This document shows positions 54,494-63,234 of a DNA stretch of 64,000 nt, piece after piece (positions within the stretch are counted from its first letter, which is position 1; each line of letters starts with the position of its first letter). Source of the DNA: Rhodoluna sp. KAS3 (GTDB lineage: Bacteria; Actinomycetota; Actinomycetes; Actinomycetales; Microbacteriaceae). The stretch is taken from positions 248,001 through 312,000 of the forward strand of contig NZ_AP026910.1 in assembly GCF_026000575.1 (NCBI RefSeq), given 5' to 3'. Made by a program: the position numbers and the translations under genes. The notes beneath the pieces are model-generated. The model was given only the letters and a program-made list of their open reading frames with translations, had not been told where the DNA came from and searched no databases.

Positions 54494-55111
54494 ATGGCGA
54501 TGAATTCTGAGTACTGGGATGCAAAGTTCGACGTACCGGAATACATCTACACCAAAGATGTAAACCGCTTTGTAAAGCAGTTTTGTGAGCACCTCCCTGC
54601 CGGCAAGATGATTGATCTTGCCGGTGGCGAGGGCCGCAACTCAGTCTGGTTCGCCGAACGCGGCTGGCAGGCCGAGAACATCGATTTTTCTAAGAAGGCA
54701 CTTACTAAGGCGTTGGCTTTTGCTGAGGAACGCGGTGTGGCTGACAAGTATTTTGCCCACATTGCCGATGCAACCGGTTTTGAATCGGTGCTCACTCCAG
54801 TAGACCTTGGAGTGATTGCCTACCTTCAAGTGAATAATCAAGACCTCTTCGATGCCATCGACACCCTGGTAGACAACATCAAACCGGGCGGTTACCTGTT
54901 TGGCGTATGGCACGCGCGTGAGAACCTGGTCGAGGGGTTTGGCGGGCCGCAGGACCCAAGTGTGTTGCCAACAGCCAGTGAAGTTCGCGAATTTCTAGAG
55001 ACGCTTCCGGTTGAAATTGAAACTCTCGAAAACTTTGAGGGTCAAATTCAGACTCGAGACGGACTCAAGCCATCGACAACGCTGGTACTTATGGCCAAGC
55101 GCCTCAAGTAA
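54494..55111 (+). CDS. Class I SAM-dependent methyltransferase, TehB-like
   Basis: The 205-residue enzyme has the SAM motif [18 protein letters not shown] and VDF-type NIDFSKKAL, then DLGVIAYLQ. It resembles the TehB/thiol methyltransferase-like group by its opening [20 protein letters not shown]. It is 11 bases after the rhodanese lipoprotein and probably in its operon, so methylation of a sulfur compound is possible but not shown. ATG 54494 and ATG 54500 are both usable starts. Confidence 0.8.
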   Translation: MAMNSEYWDAKFDVPEYIYTKDVNRFVKQFCEHLPAGKMIDLAGGEGRNSVWFAERGWQAENIDFSKKALTKALAFAEERGVADKYFAHIADATGFESVLTPVDLGVIAYLQVNNQDLFDAIDTLVDNIKPGGYLFGVWHARENLVEGFGGPQDPSVLPTASEVREFLETLPVEIETLENFEGQIQTRDGLKPSTTLVLMAKRLK

Positions 55112-55160
55112 TCACTGCTACGCAGTAAACTCAAGGTATCAACTGCCCTGGGAGCTTCAA

Positions 55161-56198
55161 TTGACGCGTGAATACAAAATTGCCGTAATCGGTGGGGATG
55201 GCATTGGGCCTGAAGTCACCAAAATTGCTTTGGAAGCAATGAACCGAGCCACTGTTGGCTCGGGAGTCGAGTTTAAGACCACCGAATTTGATCTGGGTGC
55301 CCGCCGCTACCTAGCTAACGGTGAGACCCTCACCGATGCAGACATGGCCTCACTCAAAGAACATGACGCAATCCTTCTAGGTGCCATCGGTGACCCAAAG
55401 GTTCCATCAGGCGTGCTCGAGCGTCAGTTGCTTCTAAAACTCCGTTTTTCTTTTGACCACTTCGTAAACCTTCGCCCGACCAAAATTTATCCGGGTGTGG
55501 TTAGTCCACTTGCCGACCCAGGCAAAGTTGACTTTGTTGTGGTCCGTGAAGGCACCGAAGGTCCTTATGTTGGCAACGGTGGCGCTATCCGTGTTGGTAC
55601 TCCAGCCGAGGTAGCTAACGAGGTCTCGGTGAACACCGCCTACGGCGTAGAGCGTCTGGTTCGCTATGCTTTCGAATTGGCTTCGACCCGCGATCGCAAA
55701 AAAATCACCCTGGTACACAAGCACAACGTATTGGTCCACGCCGGTTGGCTTTGGCAGCGCACAGTAAACAAGGTTGCCGAAGAATTCCCAGGCGTAAGTC
55801 ACGACTACCTTCACATCGATGCCGCAACCATCTTCATGGTCACCGACCCTGAGCGCTTTGATGTCATTGTCACCGATAACCTATTCGGCGACATCATCAC
55901 CGACTTGGCTGCTGCCATCGGTGGCGGTATTGGTCTGGGTGCATCCGGAAACATCAACCCGACCGGTGAATTCCCAAGCATGTTTGAGCCGGTACACGGT
56001 TCTGCTCCAGACATTGCCGGCAAAAACCTTGCCGACCCAACCGCAGCCATTCTCTCGGCTGCACTGTTGCTAAACCACCTAAACAATCCGGTGGCAGCTG
56101 CACGAATTGAAAAAGCCGTTGCGGCCGACCTCGCAACTCGCGGCGACCAAAAGCGTTCAACCACCGAGGTAGCTGAGAGCATCTTCGCTCTCCTCTAA
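55161..56198 (+). CDS. leuB: 3-isopropylmalate dehydrogenase
   Basis: LeuB performs the oxidative decarboxylation of leucine synthesis. The 345-residue enzyme has [33 protein letters not shown], the [13 protein letters not shown] motif and [12 protein letters not shown] 55161 is six bases after GGGAG; a longer frame back into the methyltransferase gene is spurious. No leuA or leuCD is in the window. Confidence 0.95.
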   Translation: MTREYKIAVIGGDGIGPEVTKIALEAMNRATVGSGVEFKTTEFDLGARRYLANGETLTDADMASLKEHDAILLGAIGDPKVPSGVLERQLLLKLRFSFDHFVNLRPTKIYPGVVSPLADPGKVDFVVVREGTEGPYVGNGGAIRVGTPAEVANEVSVNTAYGVERLVRYAFELASTRDRKKITLVHKHNVLVHAGWLWQRTVNKVAEEFPGVSHDYLHIDAATIFMVTDPERFDVIVTDNLFGDIITDLAAAIGGGIGLGASGNINPTGEFPSMFEPVHGSAPDIAGKNLADPTAAILSAALLLNHLNNPVAAARIEKAVAADLATRGDQKRSTTEVAESIFALL

Positions 56199-56227
56199 AC
56201 CGCAAGGATTCAAGAAAGTAGCAGATC

Positions 56228-57322
56228 ATGGCCGATCTAAAATTTGAAGTCACCCGCAACCCAAACCCAAAGCCAGATGCTGAGCGCGAGGCCATCTTGG
56301 CCGCACCGGTCTTCGGCGCTAACCTAACCGACCACCAGGTGGTTATTGTGTGGGAAAAGGACAAGGGCTGGCACAGCGCCGAGGTAATTCCTTACGGCCC
56401 GATCATGATGGATCCATCAGCAGCGGTTCTTCACTACGGTCAGGAAATATTTGAGGGCATCAAGGCCTACCGTCACGCCGACGGCTCAATTTGGACATTC
56501 CGCCCAGAGGCTAACGCGGCTCGACTGCAGCGTTCGGCTCACCGCATGGCTTTGCCTGAGCTGCCGGTTGAACTATTTGTTGAATCGCTTCGTCAGCTGA
56601 TTGCTGTTGATGGCGCTTGGGTTCCGCAGCCAGTTGATGAAAAGACGCTTTACATTCGTCCATTCGAAATTGCCGCCGAAAACTTCTTGGGTGTTCGAGC
56701 AGCCCACCGTGCCGAGTATCGCGTGATTGCTTCTCCGGTCGGCCCTTACTTCACCGGAGGACTAAAGCCGGTGTCGATTTGGATTGCCCTCGACTCAGCT
56801 CGAGCTGGCCGTCACGGCACCGGTGAGGCCAAGACCGGCGGAAACTACGCGGCCTCACTTCTGGCTCAGGGTGAGGGCTACGAGAACGGCTGCTCGCAGG
56901 TAATGTTCCTCGACGCCGAATCAGCCACCTACATTGAAGAGCTGGGAGGCATGAACCTGTTCTTCGTTTACAAAGATGGCCACGTTGCCACCCCGGCGCT
57001 CGACGGCACAATCCTGCACGGCATCACCCGCGCATCAGTTATCCAGTTGATTAAAGACCGTGGCCTTTCGGTAGAAGAGCGCAAGATTACTCTCGATGAG
57101 GTGCGCCAGGGCATCAACGGCGGCGACATCGTTGAGGTGTTTGCCTGCGGTACCGCTGCGGTAATTACTCCGATTGGGCAGTTCAAGAGTCGCGAAGAAA
57201 CCATCGGTTCAGAGACCAGCGAGCCTGGCCAGCTAACCGCAAGTTTGCGTGCCGAACTAACCGGTATTCAGTACGGAACGGTCGAAGACCGCCACGGCTG
57301 GATGGTTAAGCTAGCCGACTAG
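56228..57322 (+). CDS. ilvE: Branched-chain amino acid aminotransferase
   Basis: IlvE makes leucine, isoleucine and valine from the 2-oxo acids. The 364-residue fold-type IV enzyme has FEGIKAYRH, the PLP lysine region GEAKTGGNYAASL, EELGGMNLFFVY and GTAAVITPIG. It lies 29 bases after leuB, so co-expression is likely. Confidence 0.95.
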   Translation: MADLKFEVTRNPNPKPDAEREAILAAPVFGANLTDHQVVIVWEKDKGWHSAEVIPYGPIMMDPSAAVLHYGQEIFEGIKAYRHADGSIWTFRPEANAARLQRSAHRMALPELPVELFVESLRQLIAVDGAWVPQPVDEKTLYIRPFEIAAENFLGVRAAHRAEYRVIASPVGPYFTGGLKPVSIWIALDSARAGRHGTGEAKTGGNYAASLLAQGEGYENGCSQVMFLDAESATYIEELGGMNLFFVYKDGHVATPALDGTILHGITRASVIQLIKDRGLSVEERKITLDEVRQGINGGDIVEVFACGTAAVITPIGQFKSREETIGSETSEPGQLTASLRAELTGIQYGTVEDRHGWMVKLAD

Positions 57323-57336
57323 AAAGAAGCCCGATC

Positions 57337-58092
57337 ATGCGCGTAGCCAGATTCAGTTTGAACGGCGAGCCGAAGTTTGGTGTGCTTGATGGGCCTGAGC
57401 TGGTTGTTCTTGCTGGTCACCCGCTGGTGAACGGCTATGAGACCACGGGCGAGCGCGTGCCGCTAAAAGATGTCAAGTTGCTGGCGCCGATTATCCCGTC
57501 CAAGGTTGTTTGCATCGGTAAGAACTATGCCGACCACGCGGGAGAGTTGGGCTTGGCCCTAAACCCAGAGCCAACTATCTTTTTCAAGCCTTCAAGCGCC
57601 ATCGTCGGCCCTGGTGACCCAATCCAAATTCCGCAGCAGAGTGAACGCATCGAGTTGGAAGTTGAACTCACTGTGGTGATCGGCCAGATTGCCAAGAATG
57701 TTTCAGAGGCAAATGCGCTGGATTACGTGTGGGGTTTCACAATTGCCAACGATGTCACCGCGCGCGACCTGCAATTTAGCGATGACCAGTGGGCTCGGTC
57801 CAAGGCTTTTGACAGCTTCTGCCCGCTTGGCCCGTGGATTGAGACCGAGTTTGTTCCAGACGGTCAAATTCTTGAAAGCCGCATCGATGGTGAAACCAAA
57901 CAACAGGCCTCGATTGACCTGATGATTCACGATGTGCCAAAAATCATTTCTTACGTGAGCCAAAACATGACCCTGCTGCCCGGCGACATTATTTTGACGG
58001 GAACCCCGGCCGGAATTGCGCAGATTCAACGCGGCGAGATCATCGAATGTGAGATCGAGGGCATCGGCACTCTGCTAAACCCTGTGGTTTAG
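57337..58092 (+). CDS. Fumarylacetoacetate hydrolase family protein
   Basis: The 251-residue protein has the family core IGKNYADHA, the metal-binding ELEVELTVVIG and the GFTIANDVTARDLQ motif, ending TGTPAGI. Members act as oxaloacetate decarboxylases, acylpyruvases or hydratase/isomerases. It is 14 bases after ilvE on the same strand. The exact substrate is unknown; acylpyruvase or oxaloacetate decarboxylase activity is most common. Confidence 0.88.
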   Translation: MRVARFSLNGEPKFGVLDGPELVVLAGHPLVNGYETTGERVPLKDVKLLAPIIPSKVVCIGKNYADHAGELGLALNPEPTIFFKPSSAIVGPGDPIQIPQQSERIELEVELTVVIGQIAKNVSEANALDYVWGFTIANDVTARDLQFSDDQWARSKAFDSFCPLGPWIETEFVPDGQILESRIDGETKQQASIDLMIHDVPKIISYVSQNMTLLPGDIILTGTPAGIAQIQRGEIIECEIEGIGTLLNPVV

Positions 58093-58120
58093 CGCCCCGC
58101 TGTAGGGCAAGTCGGTCGTT

Positions 58121-58126
58121 TAGACT
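58121..58126 (+). promoter_or_regulatory. -10 box of gltX
   Basis: TAGACT lies nine bases before the gltX ATG at 58136, giving a leader of zero to three bases. Confidence 0.45.
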
Positions 58127-58135
58127 TGAGAAACT

Positions 58136-59650
58136 ATGTCTTCAGCCATCACAGCTCCCTTTACCGACGCCACTGGCGCCGATGTCAAAGTTCGATTCTG
58201 CCCATCTCCAACCGGTCTACCGCACGTTGGTCTGATTCGAACCGCACTCTTCAACTGGGCTTACGCCCGTCACACCGGCGGTTCATTCCTGTTCCGCATT
58301 GAAGACACCGATGCCGAGCGCGACAGCGAAGAGTCATTCGAGATGATTCTCGATGCACTCAACTGGTTGGGTTTGAACTGGGATGAGGGCGTGAATGTTG
58401 GCGGTCCTGCCGAGCCATACCGCCAGTCAGAGCGCACTCACATTTACCAAGAGGTAATCGACAAGCTCAAGGCATCTGGGCACATTTACGAGAGTTACCT
58501 GACCGGAGAAGAGCTTGACGAGCGCAACCGCGCAAATGGTCGTGCCGTGCAGTTGGGCTACGACAATTCTGAGCGTGAGCTAACCGAAGAAGCCAAGGCA
58601 GCCTACCGAGCCGAAGGCCGTTCACCGGCGCTGCGTTTGCGAGTGCCAGATGTAGACATTACTTTTACCGACCTAGTTCGCGGCGAAATTACCTTCCCGG
58701 CAGGTTCGTTCCCTGACTTTGTTGTGGTTCGCCCAAACGGTCAGCCGCTGTACACACTGGTCAACCCGGTTGACGACGCCCTAATGGGAGTAACCCACGT
58801 GCTACGCGGTGAGGACCTATTGTCTTCAACCCCTCGTCAGATTGCGCTGTACAACGCACTCTACGAAGCCGGAATCACCAAGTTCATTCCGCAATTTGGT
58901 CACCTGCCTTACGTGATGGGGGAGGGCACTAAGAAGCTCTCGAAGCGTGATCCAGAGGCCAACCTTTTCCACCACCGCGACCGCGGCTTTATTCCAGAGG
59001 GTTTGTTGAACTATCTGGCACTCCTTGGCTGGGGCCTTAGCGCCGACCAAGATATTTTCACCATGGATGAACTGGCAGCGGCATTTGACGTCACCAACGT
59101 GAACCCAAACCCGGCCCGATTTGACCAGAAGAAAGCCGACGCTATCAATGCGGCTCACATTCGCTTGCTCGGTGCCGATGACTTCAAGGCTCGTTTGATG
59201 CCTTACCTGCAGAGCGCCGGCGTTGTCGGAGCAACTCTTTCCGAGGCAGAACAGCGAGTTCTTGATGCTGCGGCCCCGCTTATTCAGGAGCGCTTGGTTG
59301 TCTTGAGTGAGGCACCAGATTTGGTGAGTTTTATGTTCAAGACTGCCGACCAGATTGTCGTTGAAGAGGATGCCAAAGCGGGTCTGCCAGAAAACACCGT
59401 TGAGGTCCTAAACGCCGGTGTTGCTGCACTGGAGGCAATTGCAGAATCTGACTTCAAGACTGAGGTTATCCAGGCGGCACTTCAGGCAGCACTGATCGAC
59501 GGACTGGGTCTCAAGCCACGTGTGGCATTTGGTCCACTGCGCACCGGAATTTCAGGCCGTCGCATTTCTCCGCCGTTGTTTGAGTCGATGGAGATTCTCG
59601 GAAAAGCCGAGACCATCGCTCGTCTAAACGCGTTTGCTCGAGTGGCCTAA
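58136..59650 (+). CDS. gltX: Glutamyl-tRNA synthetase
   Basis: GltX charges tRNA-Glu, and often tRNA-Gln for amidation. The 504-residue class I enzyme has [10 protein letters not shown] (HIGH-type), [11 protein letters not shown] and the KMSKS-type [10 protein letters not shown]. The absence of a glutaminyl-tRNA synthetase here fits the actinobacterial indirect pathway. It precedes tRNA-Gln by 44 bases, though each seems to have its own signals. Confidence 0.96.
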   Translation: MSSAITAPFTDATGADVKVRFCPSPTGLPHVGLIRTALFNWAYARHTGGSFLFRIEDTDAERDSEESFEMILDALNWLGLNWDEGVNVGGPAEPYRQSERTHIYQEVIDKLKASGHIYESYLTGEELDERNRANGRAVQLGYDNSERELTEEAKAAYRAEGRSPALRLRVPDVDITFTDLVRGEITFPAGSFPDFVVVRPNGQPLYTLVNPVDDALMGVTHVLRGEDLLSSTPRQIALYNALYEAGITKFIPQFGHLPYVMGEGTKKLSKRDPEANLFHHRDRGFIPEGLLNYLALLGWGLSADQDIFTMDELAAAFDVTNVNPNPARFDQKKADAINAAHIRLLGADDFKARLMPYLQSAGVVGATLSEAEQRVLDAAAPLIQERLVVLSEAPDLVSFMFKTADQIVVEEDAKAGLPENTVEVLNAGVAALEAIAESDFKTEVIQAALQAALIDGLGLKPRVAFGPLRTGISGRRISPPLFESMEILGKAETIARLNAFARVA

Positions 59651-59669
59651 CAGGGCTAAGATTGTAAGT

Positions 59670-59684
59670 CGAGCCCACGGCTCG
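59670..59684 (+). other. Hairpin between gltX and tRNA-Gln
   Basis: CGAGCC-CAC-GGCTCG is a perfect 6-bp stem without a T-run. It may be a weak terminator of gltX or part of the tRNA precursor. Confidence 0.35.
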
Positions 59685-59694
59685 GTTCATACTC

Positions 59695-59766
59695 TGGGGT
59701 ATGGTGTAATTGGCAACACGGAGGTTTCTGGTACCTTTGTTCTTGGTTCGAGTCCAGGTACCCCAG
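59695..59766 (+). tRNA. tRNA-Gln (anticodon CTG)
   Basis: The acceptor TGGGGTA pairs with TACCCCA, the anticodon loop is TTCTGGT between GAGGT and ACCTT, and the T-loop is GGTTCGAGTCC. CCA is not encoded. The 72-base structure is complete. Confidence 0.96.
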
Positions 59767-59772
59767 CTTTAG

Positions 59773-59809
59773 AAAATGGTCTTTCCCGTCAAGGGAGAGG
59801 CCATTTTTC
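59773..59809 (+). terminator. Terminator of tRNA-Gln
   Basis: A 15-pair stem (AAAATGG to CCATTTT with GGG/CCC core) around GTCAA ends in a T-run. Confidence 0.9.
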
Positions 59810-59835
59810 TTTAGGTTGAGGCAATCGCAGGAGCC

Positions 59836-59841
59836 TAAACT
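59836..59841 (+). promoter_or_regulatory. -10 box of the 59848 gene, leaderless type
   Basis: TAAACT is followed by six bases and the ATG. No ribosome binding site fits between them. Confidence 0.4.
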
Positions 59842-59847
59842 ATTCCA

Positions 59848-60237
59848 ATGAATCCAGCATCAATTGCCGCCCTAAGCGTCGCTATCATCTACGTTTTTAT
59901 TGCCATGTTTCAGCTTGCACTGGCCCTTGGTGCACCGATGGGTGAGTACGCGTTTGGTGGCCAGAACCCGGGCAAACTGCCGGTTGGCTTTAGGGTTGCG
60001 TCGGTGTTTTCTCTGGCAATTAACTTCGCAATTGCGGGTCACTTCTTGGCTCAGGCATCGGTGTTGCCGCAGTTGTTGCCCACTGAACTCAATGTTTTGG
60101 CCAACTGGGGATTGGTCGGATTTGCCGGATTGGGTGTTCTGCTAAACAGCATTTCGAGAAGCAAAAAAGAGCGTCAAATGTGGGTTCCGGTAACCGTGCT
60201 TATACTGATTTGCGCGGTTATCGTCGCCATCGGCTAA
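59848..60237 (+). CDS. Small four-helix membrane protein, unknown function
   Basis: The 129-residue product has four hydrophobic segments (about residues 5-28, 48-70, 82-101 and 109-129) with a short loop containing GEYAFGGQNPGKLP. I do not recognise a named family, although such proteins are common in actinobacteria. It has its own probable leaderless promoter after the tRNA-Gln terminator and converges with the MBL gene. Confidence 0.75.
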   Translation: MNPASIAALSVAIIYVFIAMFQLALALGAPMGEYAFGGQNPGKLPVGFRVASVFSLAINFAIAGHFLAQASVLPQLLPTELNVLANWGLVGFAGLGVLLNSISRSKKERQMWVPVTVLILICAVIVAIG

Positions 60238-60270
60238 CCGACATATCAAACCTCGGTTGCTAGACCGGGT

Positions 60271-60918
60271 TTAGACGCTGGTGGTTTGCCCAGGCTCGAG
60301 GTACTCAAAAACCCCACCGCCCTGTTCGGTTACCAATTGAATTCGACTGTTATTGAGCGCATGGCCAACCTCGCTCAACAGAGCGTTGTGAGTCGCAAAG
60401 CTCCGTTTTGGTCGCACAGCGGCCAGAAAATCCATAACATCACCGATCTTCAACCACGGAGCCGAGGCTGGGCAGGCAAGTAGCTCAACCTCGCAATCCG
60501 GCTGGGTGTAGCTGTCGCCAGGATAGTAAAGCTTTCCGTTGATTAGCACTCCACAGTTTTGAACTAGGGGAATGCTGCGATGAATCTCGGCGTGTAGGTC
60601 TCCGAAGAATTCAAGTGTGAATTCGCCTTCGACAAAAAAGTCTCCGTGGCAAACCACGCCTAAATCAAAATTTGGTCGCGAAGCTGCCAGCCTTGAGCAC
60701 ACCTCGGCCGGGCCATAAATTTTCACACCCGGATTATTTGCGTAGATCCGGTCCAGTTGCTCTTCGTAGCAGTGGTCATCGTGAATGTGCGTAATTACTA
60801 CGGCACGAACACCAGTGAGCTGCTCCATTGGTCGGGTGTAGAAACCAGGGTCAACGATTATTTTGTCGCTACCCTCTTCAAGTAGCAGGCAGGCGTGCTC
60901 AAATTTTGTGATCTGCAT
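60271..60918 (-). CDS. MBL-fold metal-dependent hydrolase
   Basis: The 215-residue protein opens QITKFEHACLLLE, has the two-metal motif THIHDDHC, a later CHGDFF and YPGDSYT, and ends near FATHNALLS. It belongs to the UlaG-like branch of the metallo-beta-lactamase fold, whose members hydrolyse lactones, phosphodiesters or similar bonds. No neighbour suggests a substrate. It is divergent from the P-type ATPase gene. Confidence 0.85.
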   Translation of the reverse strand: MQITKFEHACLLLEEGSDKIIVDPGFYTRPMEQLTGVRAVVITHIHDDHCYEEQLDRIYANNPGVKIYGPAEVCSRLAASRPNFDLGVVCHGDFFVEGEFTLEFFGDLHAEIHRSIPLVQNCGVLINGKLYYPGDSYTQPDCEVELLACPASAPWLKIGDVMDFLAAVRPKRSFATHNALLSEVGHALNNSRIQLVTEQGGGVFEYLEPGQTTSV

Positions 60919-60994
60919 GGTCTCATTCTGCCAAGTAAATCCGCCGGCCGAGACTAGGATTTGGAGGGCAAAAGATTACTGAGAGAGCAACCTA

Positions 60995-63016
60995 ATGACG
61001 CAGGACCAACAGCACAGAGCCAAGCACTCGGCTGGTTTGCTGCGCCCATCGGTGTTCAGAAACTACCTGTTTTTGGCCAGCCCCTTTGCCATTGCGAGCA
61101 TTGTCTTTGACCCACTTTTTGGCCTAAGCATGGGCTTGGTACCGACCGCCGCGCCAGCCATTCTCTTGGGCCTTGGCTCGGTCTTGCTAGCCACACTCAC
61201 CCCAATTCTTCGCACCGCTGTAGCTGAACTATCAAGCCGCAAGCCAAGTGGAGCAGTGCTGACAGCCATTGCTCTAATCACCCTTTTCGGTCTGAATCTC
61301 GCCTGGAGTGTGACTGCACTGGTGGGCGCTGAACCGACTTTTGCCAGCGGTTGGTGGCAATTTGCCCTCGTTGTTCTGCTGGTATTGCTGGGCAACTGGC
61401 TGGCGTCCCGTGCGTTCAAGCGCATCGATCGGATCAAGACCAACCTTGGCCAGCTACTACCTAAATCCGCGCAGCTCCTTGACGGTGATCAGGTCCGCGA
61501 GGTTGCAGCTGACCAACTCCGCATCGGTGACCTAATCGAGGTTCGACCAGGGCAAATAATCGCGGCCGATGGCAAGGTTTTGTCAGGTTCTGCAGACGTG
61601 AATGACTTTGTCATCACCGGCTCAAACCAAGCAGTTTTTAAGTCTGAGGGTTCTCCAGTCTGGGCCGGCACGCAGACAAGTGCTGACGCCAAGCTAGGTC
61701 ATGGAATCCTGCAGATTGAGGTCGAACGCGCTGGTTCGGCTACTCACGTTGGTGCGCAGCATCGGTTGCTGTTGAGCGCCGAATCCAAGCCGTCAAAACT
61801 CGAACAGACGCTGCACGATGCCAGCGTCTGGGTTTTTTACGCTGCCGTGTTGATTGCTGTCATTGTGCTGGCCGCGACTGTTGCCATAGATGCCTCGCAA
61901 CTGGCCGGGGCGCTAACTGGGTTTGTTGCCGCCCTATTGATTTTCTCGCCGCAAAACCTCAAGTATGTGGTTGCTCCAGTGGCAATCAGTGCAATTCATC
62001 GGGCCGGCAAGACTGGCTTGCAGGTGCAGGATCGAGCCTCGTTTGAGGCGCTTACCAAGGCCGACGCTGTGGTTTTCGACAAGACCGGCACTCTGACCAC
62101 TGCAGAGCGCTCTTTCGTGCGGGCCCGCCTGACTCATAACTCTCCGCTGCAAAATATCGATGAACTTATTGCCCTGGCGGCTGGCGTTGAGGTCTTCGCC
62201 AAGCACTCGGTAGCCGCGCGAATTGTTGCTGAAGCCCAGATGCGCCGCCTCGAAATACCCGAAATTCTGGATTTCCGAGTCATTCCTGGTCAGGGTGTAA
62301 CCGGCATTCTTGATGGTTCAACCATCATTGTTGGCGGTGCCGCGCTGCTAACCGGTCGCAATATCGACATTTTTGTTGGCGATTTAGTTCAGGCTGATCA
62401 AGCCAACCAGTCTGGTAACTCGGTAATTTTTGTCATTCGTGACAGCGAGCTGCTCGGCTACATCGAGTTGAGTGACATCATTCGGCCAAATGCTGACTCT
62501 GTGGTCACCCAGTTGCACCTGCGCAAAAAGCGCGTCGTTCTAATCACCGGTGATGCCCACGGTGTTGCCGACTTTGTTGCCCGCCAGTTGGGAATTGCCG
62601 AGGTCTACGGTGAACTGGTCCCAATCCAGAAGGCCAAAACTATCGATCAGTTGAAGGCCGATGGTTCAGTGATAGCCATGGTTGGCGATGCCGAGAACGA
62701 CCTCGAATCGCTTGAACGCGCAGACATCGCGATTGCGGTTGGGGTCGACGCCCACGTCGATTCCGAAGCGGCAGGTCTAATTCTGAACACCTTGAACCCG
62801 ATGGCTGTGGTGCACGCGATTGATCTATCTAGCAAGGCGTCTCGGGCCATTAGGGCCAACCTAATTTGGTTTGTTGGTGCAACCCTTGTGGTCCTTCCGA
62901 TTGCCATCGGTGCAGCGGTTCTTCCGGCCAGTCCGCTCCTAGCGGTGGCTGCCAGCTTTGTGCCGGTCTGGGGCATGGCCCGCAGTGCCGGCAAATTCTT
63001 GGGTAACTCTCGCTAA
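60995..63016 (+). CDS. P-type ATPase-like protein with altered catalytic motifs
   Basis: The 673-residue protein has the P1B-type layout: four N-terminal helices, actuator domain, two helices, phosphorylation and nucleotide domains, two last helices. Phosphorylation site DKTGTLT (Asp362) and ITGDAHGVA are intact. Several other invariant motifs are not: the actuator TGES reads TGSN (208-211), the membrane CPC reads SPQ (318-320), the nucleotide-domain HP reads HS (404-405), and GDGxND reads GDAEND (564-569). No N-terminal metal-binding domain is present. The glutamate lost from TGES is needed for dephosphorylation in known pumps. It may move an unusual ion or have become a non-pumping sensor. 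KdpB was considered and rejected. Confidence 0.8.
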   Translation: MTQDQQHRAKHSAGLLRPSVFRNYLFLASPFAIASIVFDPLFGLSMGLVPTAAPAILLGLGSVLLATLTPILRTAVAELSSRKPSGAVLTAIALITLFGLNLAWSVTALVGAEPTFASGWWQFALVVLLVLLGNWLASRAFKRIDRIKTNLGQLLPKSAQLLDGDQVREVAADQLRIGDLIEVRPGQIIAADGKVLSGSADVNDFVITGSNQAVFKSEGSPVWAGTQTSADAKLGHGILQIEVERAGSATHVGAQHRLLLSAESKPSKLEQTLHDASVWVFYAAVLIAVIVLAATVAIDASQLAGALTGFVAALLIFSPQNLKYVVAPVAISAIHRAGKTGLQVQDRASFEALTKADAVVFDKTGTLTTAERSFVRARLTHNSPLQNIDELIALAAGVEVFAKHSVAARIVAEAQMRRLEIPEILDFRVIPGQGVTGILDGSTIIVGGAALLTGRNIDIFVGDLVQADQANQSGNSVIFVIRDSELLGYIELSDIIRPNADSVVTQLHLRKKRVVLITGDAHGVADFVARQLGIAEVYGELVPIQKAKTIDQLKADGSVIAMVGDAENDLESLERADIAIAVGVDAHVDSEAAGLILNTLNPMAVVHAIDLSSKASRAIRANLIWFVGATLVVLPIAIGAAVLPASPLLAVAASFVPVWGMARSAGKFLGNSR

Positions 63017-63052
63017 GTTTGGCCTCAACTAGCATCGCCGCAAAAGATGTGG

Positions 63053-63058
63053 CATAAT
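63053..63058 (+). promoter_or_regulatory. -10 box of tRNA-Glu
   Basis: CATAAT lies 18 bases before the mature tRNA 5' end. The -35 is unclear. Confidence 0.4.
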
Positions 63059-63076
63059 CGTCAGGTTGCACAAAAC

Positions 63077-63149
63077 GGTCCCATCGTTTAGCGGCCTAGG
63101 ACACCGCCCTCTCACGGCGGCAGCAGGGGTTCAAATCCCCTTGGGATCA
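63077..63149 (+). tRNA. tRNA-Glu (anticodon CTC)
   Basis: The acceptor GGTCCCA pairs with TGGGATC, the anticodon arm is CCGCC-CTCTCAC-GGCGG and the T-loop GGTTCAAATCC. CCA is not encoded. The 73-base cloverleaf is complete. Confidence 0.96.
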
Positions 63150-63155
63150 CGAAAT

Positions 63156-63194
63156 CTCCCTCTCGATGACTTGCTCTCGGGAGGGAGTTTTTTC
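63156..63194 (+). terminator. Terminator of tRNA-Glu
   Basis: CTCCCTCTCG (63156-63165) pairs with CGGGAGGGAG (63178-63187), followed by six T. Confidence 0.88.
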
Positions 63195-63234
63195 TTAAGT
63201 GGCAGCTGGTCTGCCCGTTGGTTTTAGTGGTGCT

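Noticed and set aside
55011-55160. 50-residue N-terminal extension of leuB into the methyltransferase gene
   Set aside because: The extension has no family similarity and TTG 55161 has a good ribosome binding site and the standard LeuB start.
60995-63016. KdpB potassium ATPase
   Set aside because: KdpA, KdpC, KdpF are absent and the membrane segments and DKTGTLT follow the P1B type rather than the KdpB DKTGTIT pattern.
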